51,120 nucleotides of DNA, taken from positions 6,989 through 58,108 of the forward strand of contig NZ_LMUJ01000063.1 of assembly GCF_009765975.1 (NCBI RefSeq), read 5' to 3'. Position numbers and translations under genes: made by a program. Of the stretch, positions 44,159 through 51,120 are shown piece after piece. The notes beneath the pieces were generated by a model. That model was not told where the DNA came from. It searched no databases and saw only the letters and a list, made by a program, of their open reading frames with translations. The first letter of the stretch is position 1. Every line of letters begins with the position of its first letter. Source of the stretch: Acidisphaera sp. S103. GTDB taxonomy: Bacteria > Pseudomonadota > Alphaproteobacteria > Acetobacterales > Acetobacteraceae.

Positions 44159-45028
44159 TCAGGGCACCGGAGCGGGGGATTGGGGCACTTTCCCGTCGAT
44201 ATGGGCGCCGTCGTTCGTCCTTCCGAGCATTTCGAGGCCGTTTGCGGGCGATTCTCGAGCGGCTAAACGCGATCTGGCCAAGAATTCGTGGATAACGTCG
44301 CGTGGACCCGTTTTACCCAATCTTTTGGGCACCCCGTTCCAGTGTATTGCGCTCAACTGCGTCTCAAAAGCCGTGTTGTGAGAGTTTGTCTCGGCTTTTG
44401 ATACATTTCTTTGGTCTTCAGACGCTGCCGGCGGCTCGGCTGGCGTTGTTCCGAGCCACGCTGGGTGCATATCTTCGGGCGCCGCCGCCGGCACCCCTCC
44501 GAACCAGGTCGGGGGCGCCGCTTCGGGTTGTGCCGGGGGTGTGGCTGTGGGCGACGGCGCGTCCCGCGGCCCGGAATCCGTATCCATCACGCCCAGCATC
44601 GACCGTTCGGCGATATGCTGAACCCACGCGTCCTGGTTCGCCGCGCCGTCGATCGCGTCCCGTTTCTGGCGCTCGGCTTGCACCCGCATTAGGCGTGCGT
44701 GGGCGGACAGCGAGGTTCGCACCATCGAACTGTATTGGGCGTTCAGGCGTAGCATCAGTTGGATGTCGCCGGCGTTTTGGCGGAGCAGGCGCAATAGGTC
44801 CTCGGCCTGGGCGCGGGCGGCGATGCACTGGGCGGCGAGATCGGCTTCGTTCGCGTTGACCGGCAGCAGGGCGGCCACCTTGGCGATGGCGGCGTGGTTT
44901 CTGGCGCGGAGGGCTTCGGGCGTGTCGTCGAGCGGCGGCGGTAGTAGGTCGGTTAGGGTGTGGACGAGTTGGTAATACAGGGGCGTGGAAAGATCGATGG
45001 CCGGAGGTGGCGGAGAGGAGGTTTCCAT
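44159..45028 (-). CDS. Hypothetical Ala/Pro-rich helical protein
   Basis: The protein has 289 residues with no recognised domain, signal or membrane span. A helical core lies at about 30-140 (ALRARNHAAIAKVAALLPVN, ANEADLAAQCIAARAQAEDL, MLRLNAQYSSMVRTSLSAHA), followed by a Pro-rich low-complexity half. The helical core is weakly similar in layout to the protein at 12296-12952. The start at 45028 (METSSPPPP) is preferred; AGGA directly abuts it, and in-frame ATGs at 45106 and 45115 could also be used. It may belong to a lineage-specific family found next to recombined regions. Function unknown. Confidence 0.55.
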   Translation of the reverse strand: METSSPPPPAIDLSTPLYYQLVHTLTDLLPPPLDDTPEALRARNHAAIAKVAALLPVNANEADLAAQCIAARAQAEDLLRLLRQNAGDIQLMLRLNAQYSSMVRTSLSAHARLMRVQAERQKRDAIDGAANQDAWVQHIAERSMLGVMDTDSGPRDAPSPTATPPAQPEAAPPTWFGGVPAAAPEDMHPAWLGTTPAEPPAASEDQRNVSKAETNSHNTAFETQLSAIHWNGVPKRLGKTGPRDVIHEFLARSRLAARESPANGLEMLGRTNDGAHIDGKVPQSPAPVP

Positions 45029-45665
45029 TCCTGGAATTGTAAGTTCATATAGGAAATAAGTCAAGGATTGGTGATGTTGTGCCGGTTCGAGTTGTTGGGT
45101 GGACATGGGTAGCACCCGGTTTTCCGTCGGTTATCGCGTGCCGAAGAGGGCATGCGGACATGATCGGTTCGGGTCGACGCCGTTTCCCCGTCGCCATGGG
45201 TCTACCCCAATTGGTCAGGACAGAGCCATAAAGTAGAAATGGTGCATCGGTTGAACCGCTTGTTGCTGGGACTTTGCCGCAGTCTGGACGGGCGCCTGGG
45301 CGGATGGCCGCAGGCGACCGAGACCGGACATTTCGCGCTGACAGCACCATGACCTGTGTTGGCCGAGAACTAACGTTCCGCATCTGGGCAACTGGACCAG
45401 GAGAGCGGACCTTGAGAGCACAGACGTTCTTACCTCAAACGGCTTCCAGTACAAGCCCATCAGGGGGTTGCCCTGGCTCGGAGTTCCATGCATTTTCCCC
45501 AAATGGTCCGCTTGGAGGAATTGCCCTTAGCCCGGTCGTAACTGCTGGGCTTCTCAAACGGTGCGCACAGAGGCACCATCGTCGATCACGTTGCGCAGTC
45601 CATGGATATACGCGATGAACGCCATGATTCTGGAATGAGAATACTCCGGCGGACCTGTACTTCCT
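45029..45665. other. Region upstream of the RT-protease gene; candidate structured RNA
   Basis: No credible gene is present. The last 140 bases hold several short hairpins in a row: AGCCC/GGGCT (45529-45551), GGTGC/GCACC (45560-45577), CATGG/CCATG (45601-45626) and ATTCT/AGAAT (45627-45642). Retrons keep their msr-msd RNA directly upstream of the RT, so this is where it would be. I could not identify the paired a1/a2 ends or the branching G. The remainder has no recognised content. Confidence 0.35.
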
Positions 45666-47336
45666 GTGAATGATCCTACCGAACAGGCCAAGCTCGAACA
45701 GGCGTTTAGAGGCTTGAAGACCCGCGACGGCGTGGCGGCCCTTCTCGGGGTTAATAGGCGCAGCCTAGCCTATCAAGTCTTCCGTCATCCGAAACCGTAC
45801 ATTAGCTTCGCCATTAAGAAGCGCAGTGGCGGAATGCGGACGATCTCGGCCCCCAATCCTTCATTGAAGAAGATTCAAAGGTCGCTCAGCAAATATCTTT
45901 GTGCGGTCTATCGCACGCGTAACCCTGTCCATGGCTTTGCCCTGGAAAGAAGCATCGCCACCAACGGTAATGTACATCTTGACAAACGCTATATCCTGAA
46001 GATCGACCTCAATGAGTTCTTTGACTCCATCCACATCGGGCGTGTCATCGGCCTATTTGAGAAAGTATTCCACTTTAACAAGGATGTAGCGACCCTACTT
46101 GCCCAGATATGCTGCCGCACGGGAAGCTTGCCGCAAGGTGCGCCGACTTCTCCAGTGCTCTCGAATCTTATCTGTTGGAATCTCGACAACGAGCTACGCC
46201 GAGTGGCAATGACGCATCGCTGTTCCTACACGCGATATGCAGATGACATTACTTTTTCGACCAATCAGGCTAGGTTTCCCAAAGATCTCGCCACGATCGC
46301 AGAGATCGACGGGGTTGCCGCTGTCACCGTCGGGGCGGCAATCATCGGCGTTGTCACCGCGAACGGCTTTACGATCAACCAAAGCAAGGTGCGCCTGCTG
46401 ACCAAGACCCAGCGCCAGGAGGTGACTGGGGTTGTGGTGAACGTCAAGCGGAACGTTGACAGACGCTTCATTCGCAACATCAGAGCGACACTTTTCAAAT
46501 GGGAAAAGCTTGGTACCCTGCATCTGCAGAAGCAGTATGAGGACGTCTATCGCCGATCAGCCAATCCCAGCCGGCCACCCGCGGCGATTGAGGATGTCAT
46601 CCGTGGGCGAATCGAACATATCGCCTATATACGAGGCCAGAGGGACACGCTTTATGCTGGGCTCGCGACACGATTCAACAAGCTCGCAGAGAAATGGCTT
46701 ATCATTCCGGCGACCGCCTTCGAAGCATTCACGGCCCGCCTGCGCCGAGCGGTGTGGGTGATTGAGTGCGATGGAGACAAGCTATCGCCCGATAGCGAAC
46801 CATCAGATGGAGCTTTGATGCAGGGAACGGCCTTCTACCTCGAAGGTACGGGCTGGGTGACATGCGCGCACTGCGTCGAGTGGGATGGCATCGACAATTC
46901 TAAGGTCAAGTATTTGTTCCGGCCTGACAACCCATCCAAGCGCTATTCCTTCAAGATTTCCCGATCTCAGCCGACCGTCGACGTTGCTGTCATTTCCGCA
47001 GACATTCCAGCTTCAGAATACGAACCCCTGCAGATCGCAGCAACCGCACCAAGCCGGAACAATCTTGTTCAGGTGGTGGGATGGCCAGAATTCCGCCTCG
47101 GTGATGAGATCACCGTCATGGACAGCCGTATCATCTCATTCACAATGGTCTCCGGTATTCGGCGAATGAGGGTTTCGGCGCCGATTATCGGAGGAAACAG
47201 CGGCGGGCCCGGCCTGAATGCCGATGGTCAGGTCATCGGTGTCGTTGTCACGGGGTCTCATAAGGGCGAGCAAACCATCAACAACGCACTCATCCCGATT
47301 TCCGCGCTATCCTACCTCGAGGATACACCAGACTAA
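45666..47336 (+). CDS. Retron-like reverse transcriptase fused to trypsin-like protease
   Basis: The protein has 556 residues. RT domain (about 30-300): LKIDLNEFFDSI with Asp114, SLPQGAPTSPVLSNLI (154-169), YTRYADDITFS with Asp193 and Asp194, GFTINQSKVRLL, and EVTGVVVN, where VTG (253-255) is a retron RT hallmark. C-terminal S1 protease (about 385-550): His402 (TCAHCV), Asp439 (VDVAVI) and Ser512 (GGNSGGPG) form the full triad. Retron RTs make multicopy RNA-DNA hybrids and act in phage defence with an effector; here the protease may be that effector or an activator. The HEPN-like gene follows on the same strand. The DNA is richer in A/T than the flanks. A non-retron bacterial RT clade cannot be excluded without a tree. 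Confidence 0.85.
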   Translation: MNDPTEQAKLEQAFRGLKTRDGVAALLGVNRRSLAYQVFRHPKPYISFAIKKRSGGMRTISAPNPSLKKIQRSLSKYLCAVYRTRNPVHGFALERSIATNGNVHLDKRYILKIDLNEFFDSIHIGRVIGLFEKVFHFNKDVATLLAQICCRTGSLPQGAPTSPVLSNLICWNLDNELRRVAMTHRCSYTRYADDITFSTNQARFPKDLATIAEIDGVAAVTVGAAIIGVVTANGFTINQSKVRLLTKTQRQEVTGVVVNVKRNVDRRFIRNIRATLFKWEKLGTLHLQKQYEDVYRRSANPSRPPAAIEDVIRGRIEHIAYIRGQRDTLYAGLATRFNKLAEKWLIIPATAFEAFTARLRRAVWVIECDGDKLSPDSEPSDGALMQGTAFYLEGTGWVTCAHCVEWDGIDNSKVKYLFRPDNPSKRYSFKISRSQPTVDVAVISADIPASEYEPLQIAATAPSRNNLVQVVGWPEFRLGDEITVMDSRIISFTMVSGIRRMRVSAPIIGGNSGGPGLNADGQVIGVVVTGSHKGEQTINNALIPISALSYLEDTPD

Positions 47337-47440
47337 ACCCGAGCAATCGTCCGATCCTCTGAACTATGTCATGTTTACAGCGTGGACATTCCCGGGAAAA
47401 ATATCGCCTGCATCAAATGGAGCTCGGGCGGTCGGTCAGC

Positions 47441-48340
47441 ATGACAAATGTGTTCTCTCGCACGGTTCCTCGGATGGAGCGGACCTTCGCCCTTAGGGCG
47501 CTCAATCAGCACGAGACCGAGATAAATCGGCATTATTGGTCCTTCAAAGTGATTTCAGACTATGCGGGCTACCTGGCAAGGCAAAAGGTCTCCTCGGACA
47601 AAACCTTTCGGACCGCGACCCTATTTCACGCGACGGGACCGGACGCTGTTCGAATACCCACAACTGCTGGCGATTGGCTAGATGCCAGAGATGATCTCGA
47701 GAACTGGCTCCGCATCAGCTCTCTTGTGTCGGCTACCTCCTATCTGGAAACGTACCTACGGCAGGTTGTACGGTCCGCACTGATGTCCGCTCCGATGGCA
47801 CGTCACGGTATCGCCAGCGCTGTTGACGGAACGCAACTGCTCAAAATCGGCAAAGAGATCCCCTATGACGAGGACATCAGAAGAGTTACTGTAGGAGACT
47901 GGAGCAGTAGGGCTGAGGGTTTTCGATCCTTATTCGGAACCATTCCCGCGGCGATCGCCGCAAATCTGAAGCGGCTTGAAGCGATTCGCCGGCTACGGAA
48001 CATGTACGCACATGGCTTTGGACGAGACAGCGAAATCATACCGGAACCATCCGCAATGACGCCCGGAACTATGGCTCGGTTACACGCAAACAGGTTCCTG
48101 AACGACATCGGCATCATATCCAAGGTTGCCGCGTCCGTAGATGAGCTTCTCTTGAGGCAGTTCATCGGTAATTTCGAGCTTGTCCATTTCTATCATCTCT
48201 GGCGAGCGAAACCTCGAGTGGGTAAAGAAGCCACATACTCCGAAGCCAGAGCTTTGGCTCGATCGCTAAACAAGGAGGCAAATTGCACCGCTAACGCCTT
48301 ATTTTGCGCGGGCCTGATTTCTTTTTACCATGCTGCTTAG
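47441..48340 (+). CDS. HEPN-like protein, likely RNase effector of the RT-protease system
   Basis: The protein has 299 residues and is mostly helical. The motif R186-N-M-Y-A-H191 (RRLRNMYAHGFG) is the RxxxxH active-site signature of HEPN ribonucleases and is followed by Gly/Phe as in many of them. An earlier helix pair (VSATSYLETYLRQVVRSAL) matches the dimerising helices of RiboL-PSP/MAE-28990-type HEPN proteins. The start is unsure: ATGs at 47366, 47417, 47441 and 47474 are all in frame and none has a good ribosome site. It follows the RT-protease by 29 to about 100 bases and shares its base composition, so the two form one unit. Cleavage of a bound form by the protease is an attractive but untested idea. 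Confidence 0.65.
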   Translation: MTNVFSRTVPRMERTFALRALNQHETEINRHYWSFKVISDYAGYLARQKVSSDKTFRTATLFHATGPDAVRIPTTAGDWLDARDDLENWLRISSLVSATSYLETYLRQVVRSALMSAPMARHGIASAVDGTQLLKIGKEIPYDEDIRRVTVGDWSSRAEGFRSLFGTIPAAIAANLKRLEAIRRLRNMYAHGFGRDSEIIPEPSAMTPGTMARLHANRFLNDIGIISKVAASVDELLLRQFIGNFELVHFYHLWRAKPRVGKEATYSEARALARSLNKEANCTANALFCAGLISFYHAA

Positions 48341-48791
48341 ATCGATCCCGTCGATGGAAAAAGCAACCTCCGCCACCCGCGCCAAGTGCTTGCGGCTCTT
48401 CACGCCGCCACAATCGGCTCTCGGGACGAACTTTCCATATTAGCGGGAAGGTTAAACCATCATCCTACCTCCTCGTGTCCGCTTCCGGGAGCCCCTGCAA
48501 CTCGGCGGAATGAGCGGGAAGTGCGCAAACCAGCTATCACGGCTAGGTCCTTCCTGCGTCTGCTTTCCACGCACAGCGGTCTTTCCGGCGGTGGCCCATT
48601 CTTCTGACCAAGACCGGCCGACTGCCGCTCCGGGCGCCGGGAAGAATGCTACGGCACCCTGTCCAAACCTGTGGTGGGTTACTGGCCGCGGCGGATGGCT
48701 CGGGCTGGCGCCGAGCCATGACGCGGCAAGCGTCTCGATCGAGGTTTCGGCAGGTCGATTCGGTCGGGTTGACAGACCCACCCCAACCCGA
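48341..48791. other. Intergenic region after the HEPN gene
   Basis: These 451 bases hold no gene I can support. GC rises again about 48340, marking the end of the A/T-richer cassette. A palindrome-like stretch CGGTCGGGTT...CAACCCGATC lies near 48760-48793 at the end of the convergent amidohydrolase and may terminate it. Open frames here are short and lack family features. Confidence 0.35.
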
Positions 48792-49919
48792 TCAGGCCTG
48801 CCGGTAGACCGCCCTCGCGTTGTCCCGGAACACCATCTGCCGCTGCATGTCGGATAACTTGATCGGCAGCGCCTGTGCGGGGTCGTCGAAATCCCAGTGC
48901 GGGTAGTCGGTGGCGAACAGGATGCGGTCCCAGCCGATCCACTCCAGCGCCTCGGCGAGTTGGCTGCGGGGTTCGGGTTCCTCGACCGGCTGCGTGGTGA
49001 ACCAGACGTTGGAGCGGATGTACTCCGACGGTGCGCGCTTCAGATGCGGCAATTCCCGTTTCAGCTTCGCCCACTGGCGGTCCATGCGCCAACCGAGCGC
49101 CGCGGCCCAGGCCAGGCCGCCTTCGACCAGCACGACGCGCAGGTTCGGCAGGTGCTCGAACACGCCTTCCAGGATCATGCTGACCAGCAGCGCCTGCTGC
49201 GCCTGGGCGTGGCCGACCATTTCCTCGATGTAATAGCTGCCCCAGCCGCCGGCGGTGTTGGGCCAGCCGCCGTTGCCGAAGGCGTGGATACCGACGGCCA
49301 GATCGGCCGCCGCGGCGGCTTCGTAGATCGGCCAGTAACGGCGCTGCCCCAGCGGTTCAGCGGTGCGGCTCAACAGCAGCACCTGGGCGAAGTCGGTATC
49401 GCCGGCGCGTGCCTCGATCTCCTTAACGGAAGCCGCGCTGTCCTCGTAAGGCACCACGACGGACCCGCGCAGGCGCTTGTCCTGCGATGTCCATTCGGCC
49501 TTCTGCCACTCATTTGTCGCGCGGGTGATCTCGGCCGACAGCAGCGGGTTGGTCGCGCCCTGGCCGCTGGTCAGCGGGTTCAGGATGCCAAGCGCCACGT
49601 TGTTCGGGTCGAGATGCTGCTGCGCCATGAACGCCAGGTCGCTGCCGGGCGAGCGCCCGTCCGGCAGGAACGCATCCCGCCGGCACGCCTGGGGCTGGCC
49701 TTTCGGGTAGGCGGAGCCTTTCTCCCAGGGCTGGCGATACTGGATGCCGAATTCCTCGACATGGTCCACCCAGCGCTTGGTCAGATACGGATACAGCGAC
49801 GTGCTGACACCGCCGATGCCGACGCCGGCCGGGCGGGGATGAATGTCGCAGTCGGCGATGGCCAGCTTCGATGTCGAAGCAGCCTGGACGCCGGAGCGGT
49901 TGAGGACGTCCACGTTCAT
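48792..49919 (-). CDS. Amidohydrolase_2-family hydrolase
   Basis: This 375-residue metal-dependent TIM-barrel protein has an N-terminal IADCDIHPRP that carries the D-x-D-x-H variant of the metal site. LAVGIHAFGNGGWPNTAG carries the strand 5 His, VVLVEGGLAWAAALGWRMDR follows, and the C-terminal ILFATDYPHWDFDDP carries the metal Asp. Members decarboxylate or hydrolyse aromatic and carboxylic substrates. The ATG at 49919 overlaps the stop of the upstream paralogue by four bases, so they form a coupled pair, perhaps acting as a hetero-complex or on sequential substrates. Confidence 0.88.
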   Translation of the reverse strand: MNVDVLNRSGVQAASTSKLAIADCDIHPRPAGVGIGGVSTSLYPYLTKRWVDHVEEFGIQYRQPWEKGSAYPKGQPQACRRDAFLPDGRSPGSDLAFMAQQHLDPNNVALGILNPLTSGQGATNPLLSAEITRATNEWQKAEWTSQDKRLRGSVVVPYEDSAASVKEIEARAGDTDFAQVLLLSRTAEPLGQRRYWPIYEAAAAADLAVGIHAFGNGGWPNTAGGWGSYYIEEMVGHAQAQQALLVSMILEGVFEHLPNLRVVLVEGGLAWAAALGWRMDRQWAKLKRELPHLKRAPSEYIRSNVWFTTQPVEEPEPRSQLAEALEWIGWDRILFATDYPHWDFDDPAQALPIKLSDMQRQMVFRDNARAVYRQA

Positions 49920-51016
49920 GGCACGGTCTCCTTTTCGTTCAATCGAACATAGGTTCGCAGCGGGTTCTCCGCCATGATTTTCCGAGCGAGGTCCGGATCG
50001 AGGCCCTCGGGGATCGGCTGCTGGCCGTCAAACTGGTAGTGCGGGTAGTCGGTGGAAAACAGCAGCATCTCGTCCGACCCGATATGGTCGATCAGCCGCA
50101 TCACCGACGACGGGTCGGGCGGCGCATCGAACGGTTGCAACGTCAGCCGCACGCGGTCGCGGACGATGGACCCGGGCGGATCGGAGACCCAGGGGATCTC
50201 GCTGCGCAGGCCTTTCCAGAACTTTGTCAATCGCCACAGGTACGCCGGCAGCCAGGTGACGCCGGATTCCATCAGCACCACGGTCAGGCCGGGGTATTTC
50301 GCGAAGACGCCCTCGGCGATCAGGCTGGTGAGCTGAGATTGGAAGGCGGTGGCCTGGTTGACGTATTCCTCGGTGAAGCTGGTGGGCCAGCCGACGGGCG
50401 TCATCGGATGGCGATACATGCTGCCGGCGTGGATGCCGATGGGCAGGCCGTGGCGTTCGGCGGCGGCGTAGATCGGCCAGTATTGCCGCCGGCCCAGCGT
50501 GTTCTCACTGCCCACCAGCAGCATGATCTGGACGAAGCGCCGGTCGGGGGCGCAGCGGTTGATCTCGTCCACCGCGTGTTCGGCGTTCTGCATGGGAACG
50601 ACGATGGACGCGCGCAGCCGCGGATCGCGGTCCAGCCACTCCTTCGCCACCCAGTCGTTCAATGCTCGGGTCATCGCGACGCCGAGGTCCTCGCTGAATT
50701 GCGCCTGCACGCCGTAGAGGCAGTTGCAGATGGCGAGGCGCGTGCCGAACGGGTCCAGCGCCTGGCGGCCCAGCGTTGCGACGTCCGTGGCGGTGCGGCC
50801 GGTTTCGTCGCGGAGGTCCTGGCGGAAGCTGAGCGGATTGCGGGTGGGGTAGGCGATCGTGGTCAGGTCCTCGATGCCGCGCCGCACGACGGTTTCGCGC
50901 CAGTGGTCGTCGAGATAGGGCATCAGGGCGGCGATGCTGGGAACGACGGGGTGGATGTCGCAATCGATGGGGGCGATCACCATGGCCGTATCGTCCCCAC
51001 CGTTGGCCTCGCCCAT
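49916..51016 (-). CDS. Amidohydrolase_2-family hydrolase, paralogue
   Basis: This 366-residue protein has the same architecture as its downstream partner: IDCDIHPVVPS near the N-terminus, LPIGIHAGSMYRHPMTP, VVLMESGVTWLPAYLWRLTK and LLFSTDYPHYQFDGQ. The two differ throughout, so the duplication is old. It is the first gene of the visible unit, with the promoter in the 51017-51120 stretch that also holds a long palindrome. An internal ATG at 50983 (MVIAPIDCD) is an alternative start and has a CCATGG-type context without a strong ribosome site. Confidence 0.88.
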   Translation of the reverse strand: MGEANGGDDTAMVIAPIDCDIHPVVPSIAALMPYLDDHWRETVVRRGIEDLTTIAYPTRNPLSFRQDLRDETGRTATDVATLGRQALDPFGTRLAICNCLYGVQAQFSEDLGVAMTRALNDWVAKEWLDRDPRLRASIVVPMQNAEHAVDEINRCAPDRRFVQIMLLVGSENTLGRRQYWPIYAAAERHGLPIGIHAGSMYRHPMTPVGWPTSFTEEYVNQATAFQSQLTSLIAEGVFAKYPGLTVVLMESGVTWLPAYLWRLTKFWKGLRSEIPWVSDPPGSIVRDRVRLTLQPFDAPPDPSSVMRLIDHIGSDEMLLFSTDYPHYQFDGQQPIPEGLDPDLARKIMAENPLRTYVRLNEKETVP

Positions 51017-51030
51017 GCCGTTTCCTTACC

Positions 51031-51107
51031 GTCATGGCCGGGCGTGTCCCAGCCATCTTCGCACCGGCGGACGAAGCGCGGATGGCCGGGACACGCCCGG
51101 CCATGAC
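51031..51107. repeat. Long palindromic repeat, class 2
   Basis: Arms of 27 bases (51031-51057 and 51081-51107) pair at 26 of 27 positions; the first starts GTCATGGCCGGGCGTGTCCC. The 23-base spacer contains a small inner stem (CTTCG/CGAAG, 51057-51061 and 51071-51076 region). Half of the element recurs at 7554. It is a REP/BIME-like intergenic element. Confidence 0.8.
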
Positions 51108-51120
51108 GATAGGACAATGG

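Noticed and set aside
45215..45502. Minus-strand frame of 95 codons upstream of the RT-protease, considered as an IS remnant
   Set aside because: No transposase motif and no terminal inverted repeats could be found.
48452..48781. Minus-strand frame between the HEPN gene and the amidohydrolase
   Set aside because: Biased composition, no ribosome site and no recognised motif; treated as intergenic.
1..51120. CRISPR arrays, tRNA or rRNA genes and prophage integrases
   Set aside because: None was seen; the direct repeats present are REP-like palindromes, not regularly spaced arrays.

Overview
The window looks like a chromosomal segment of a high-GC alphaproteobacterium, most probably in the Acetobacteraceae (Rhodospirillales/Acetobacterales). 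Supporting signs are a CcrM-type GANTC methyltransferase next to rnhB, GC-rich codon use, a Hint_2-domain repeat protein, and a Pro/Ala-rich hypothetical gene set of a kind I associate with acetic-acid-bacterium relatives. The family assignment is inference. No rRNA, tRNA or CRISPR array was seen.

Layout. 1-7.3 kb: Hint-domain repeat protein, lutBC pair, tartrate/D-malate dehydrogenase, cytochrome P460 and HiPIP, and a decayed fragment of the dehydrogenase gene. 7.9-10.7 kb: SIR2-HerA antiphage pair. 10.7-15.4 kb: orphan RelB/DinJ antitoxin, DUF2442 gene, a frameshifted hypothetical gene and its neighbour running into pyrE, then LysR and SDR genes. 15.4-19.6 kb: MFS exporter, TPR/glycosyltransferase-like protein and a doubly frameshifted repeat protein. 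19.6-22.4 kb: a large PD-(D/E)XK-NACHT protein beside ccrM-rnhB. 24.3-27.9 kb: yicC-gmk, cupin, amidohydrolase. 28.0-29.85 kb: a complete group II intron inserted behind a repeat hairpin. 30-37.5 kb: a secreted-type repeat protein with a metalloprotease-like domain, manC, a short selenoprotein gene with an in-frame TGA, and a K+-independent H+-pyrophosphatase. 37.6-45 kb: EEP-like protein, Rieske dioxygenase subunits, DUF488, nudC, a MarR/MFS efflux operon and a hypothetical protein. 45.6-48.3 kb: a reverse transcriptase-trypsin fusion followed by a HEPN-like protein. 48.8-51 kb: two overlapping amidohydrolases and a long palindrome.

Three cassettes (SIR2-HerA, NACHT nuclease, RT-protease/HEPN) are visibly richer in A/T than the housekeeping genes around them. 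They look like horizontally acquired defence modules. No integrase or attachment site accompanies any of them.

The two strongest discoveries are (1) the unannotatable-by-default SelW-like selenoprotein at 34776-34994, whose TGA sits exactly at the second redox position of the CxxC/CxxU motif, and (2) the retron-like RT-protease plus HEPN pair at 45666-48340, which could be a protease-coupled RNase defence system. Everything here was read by eye; no alignment, folding or database search was run.
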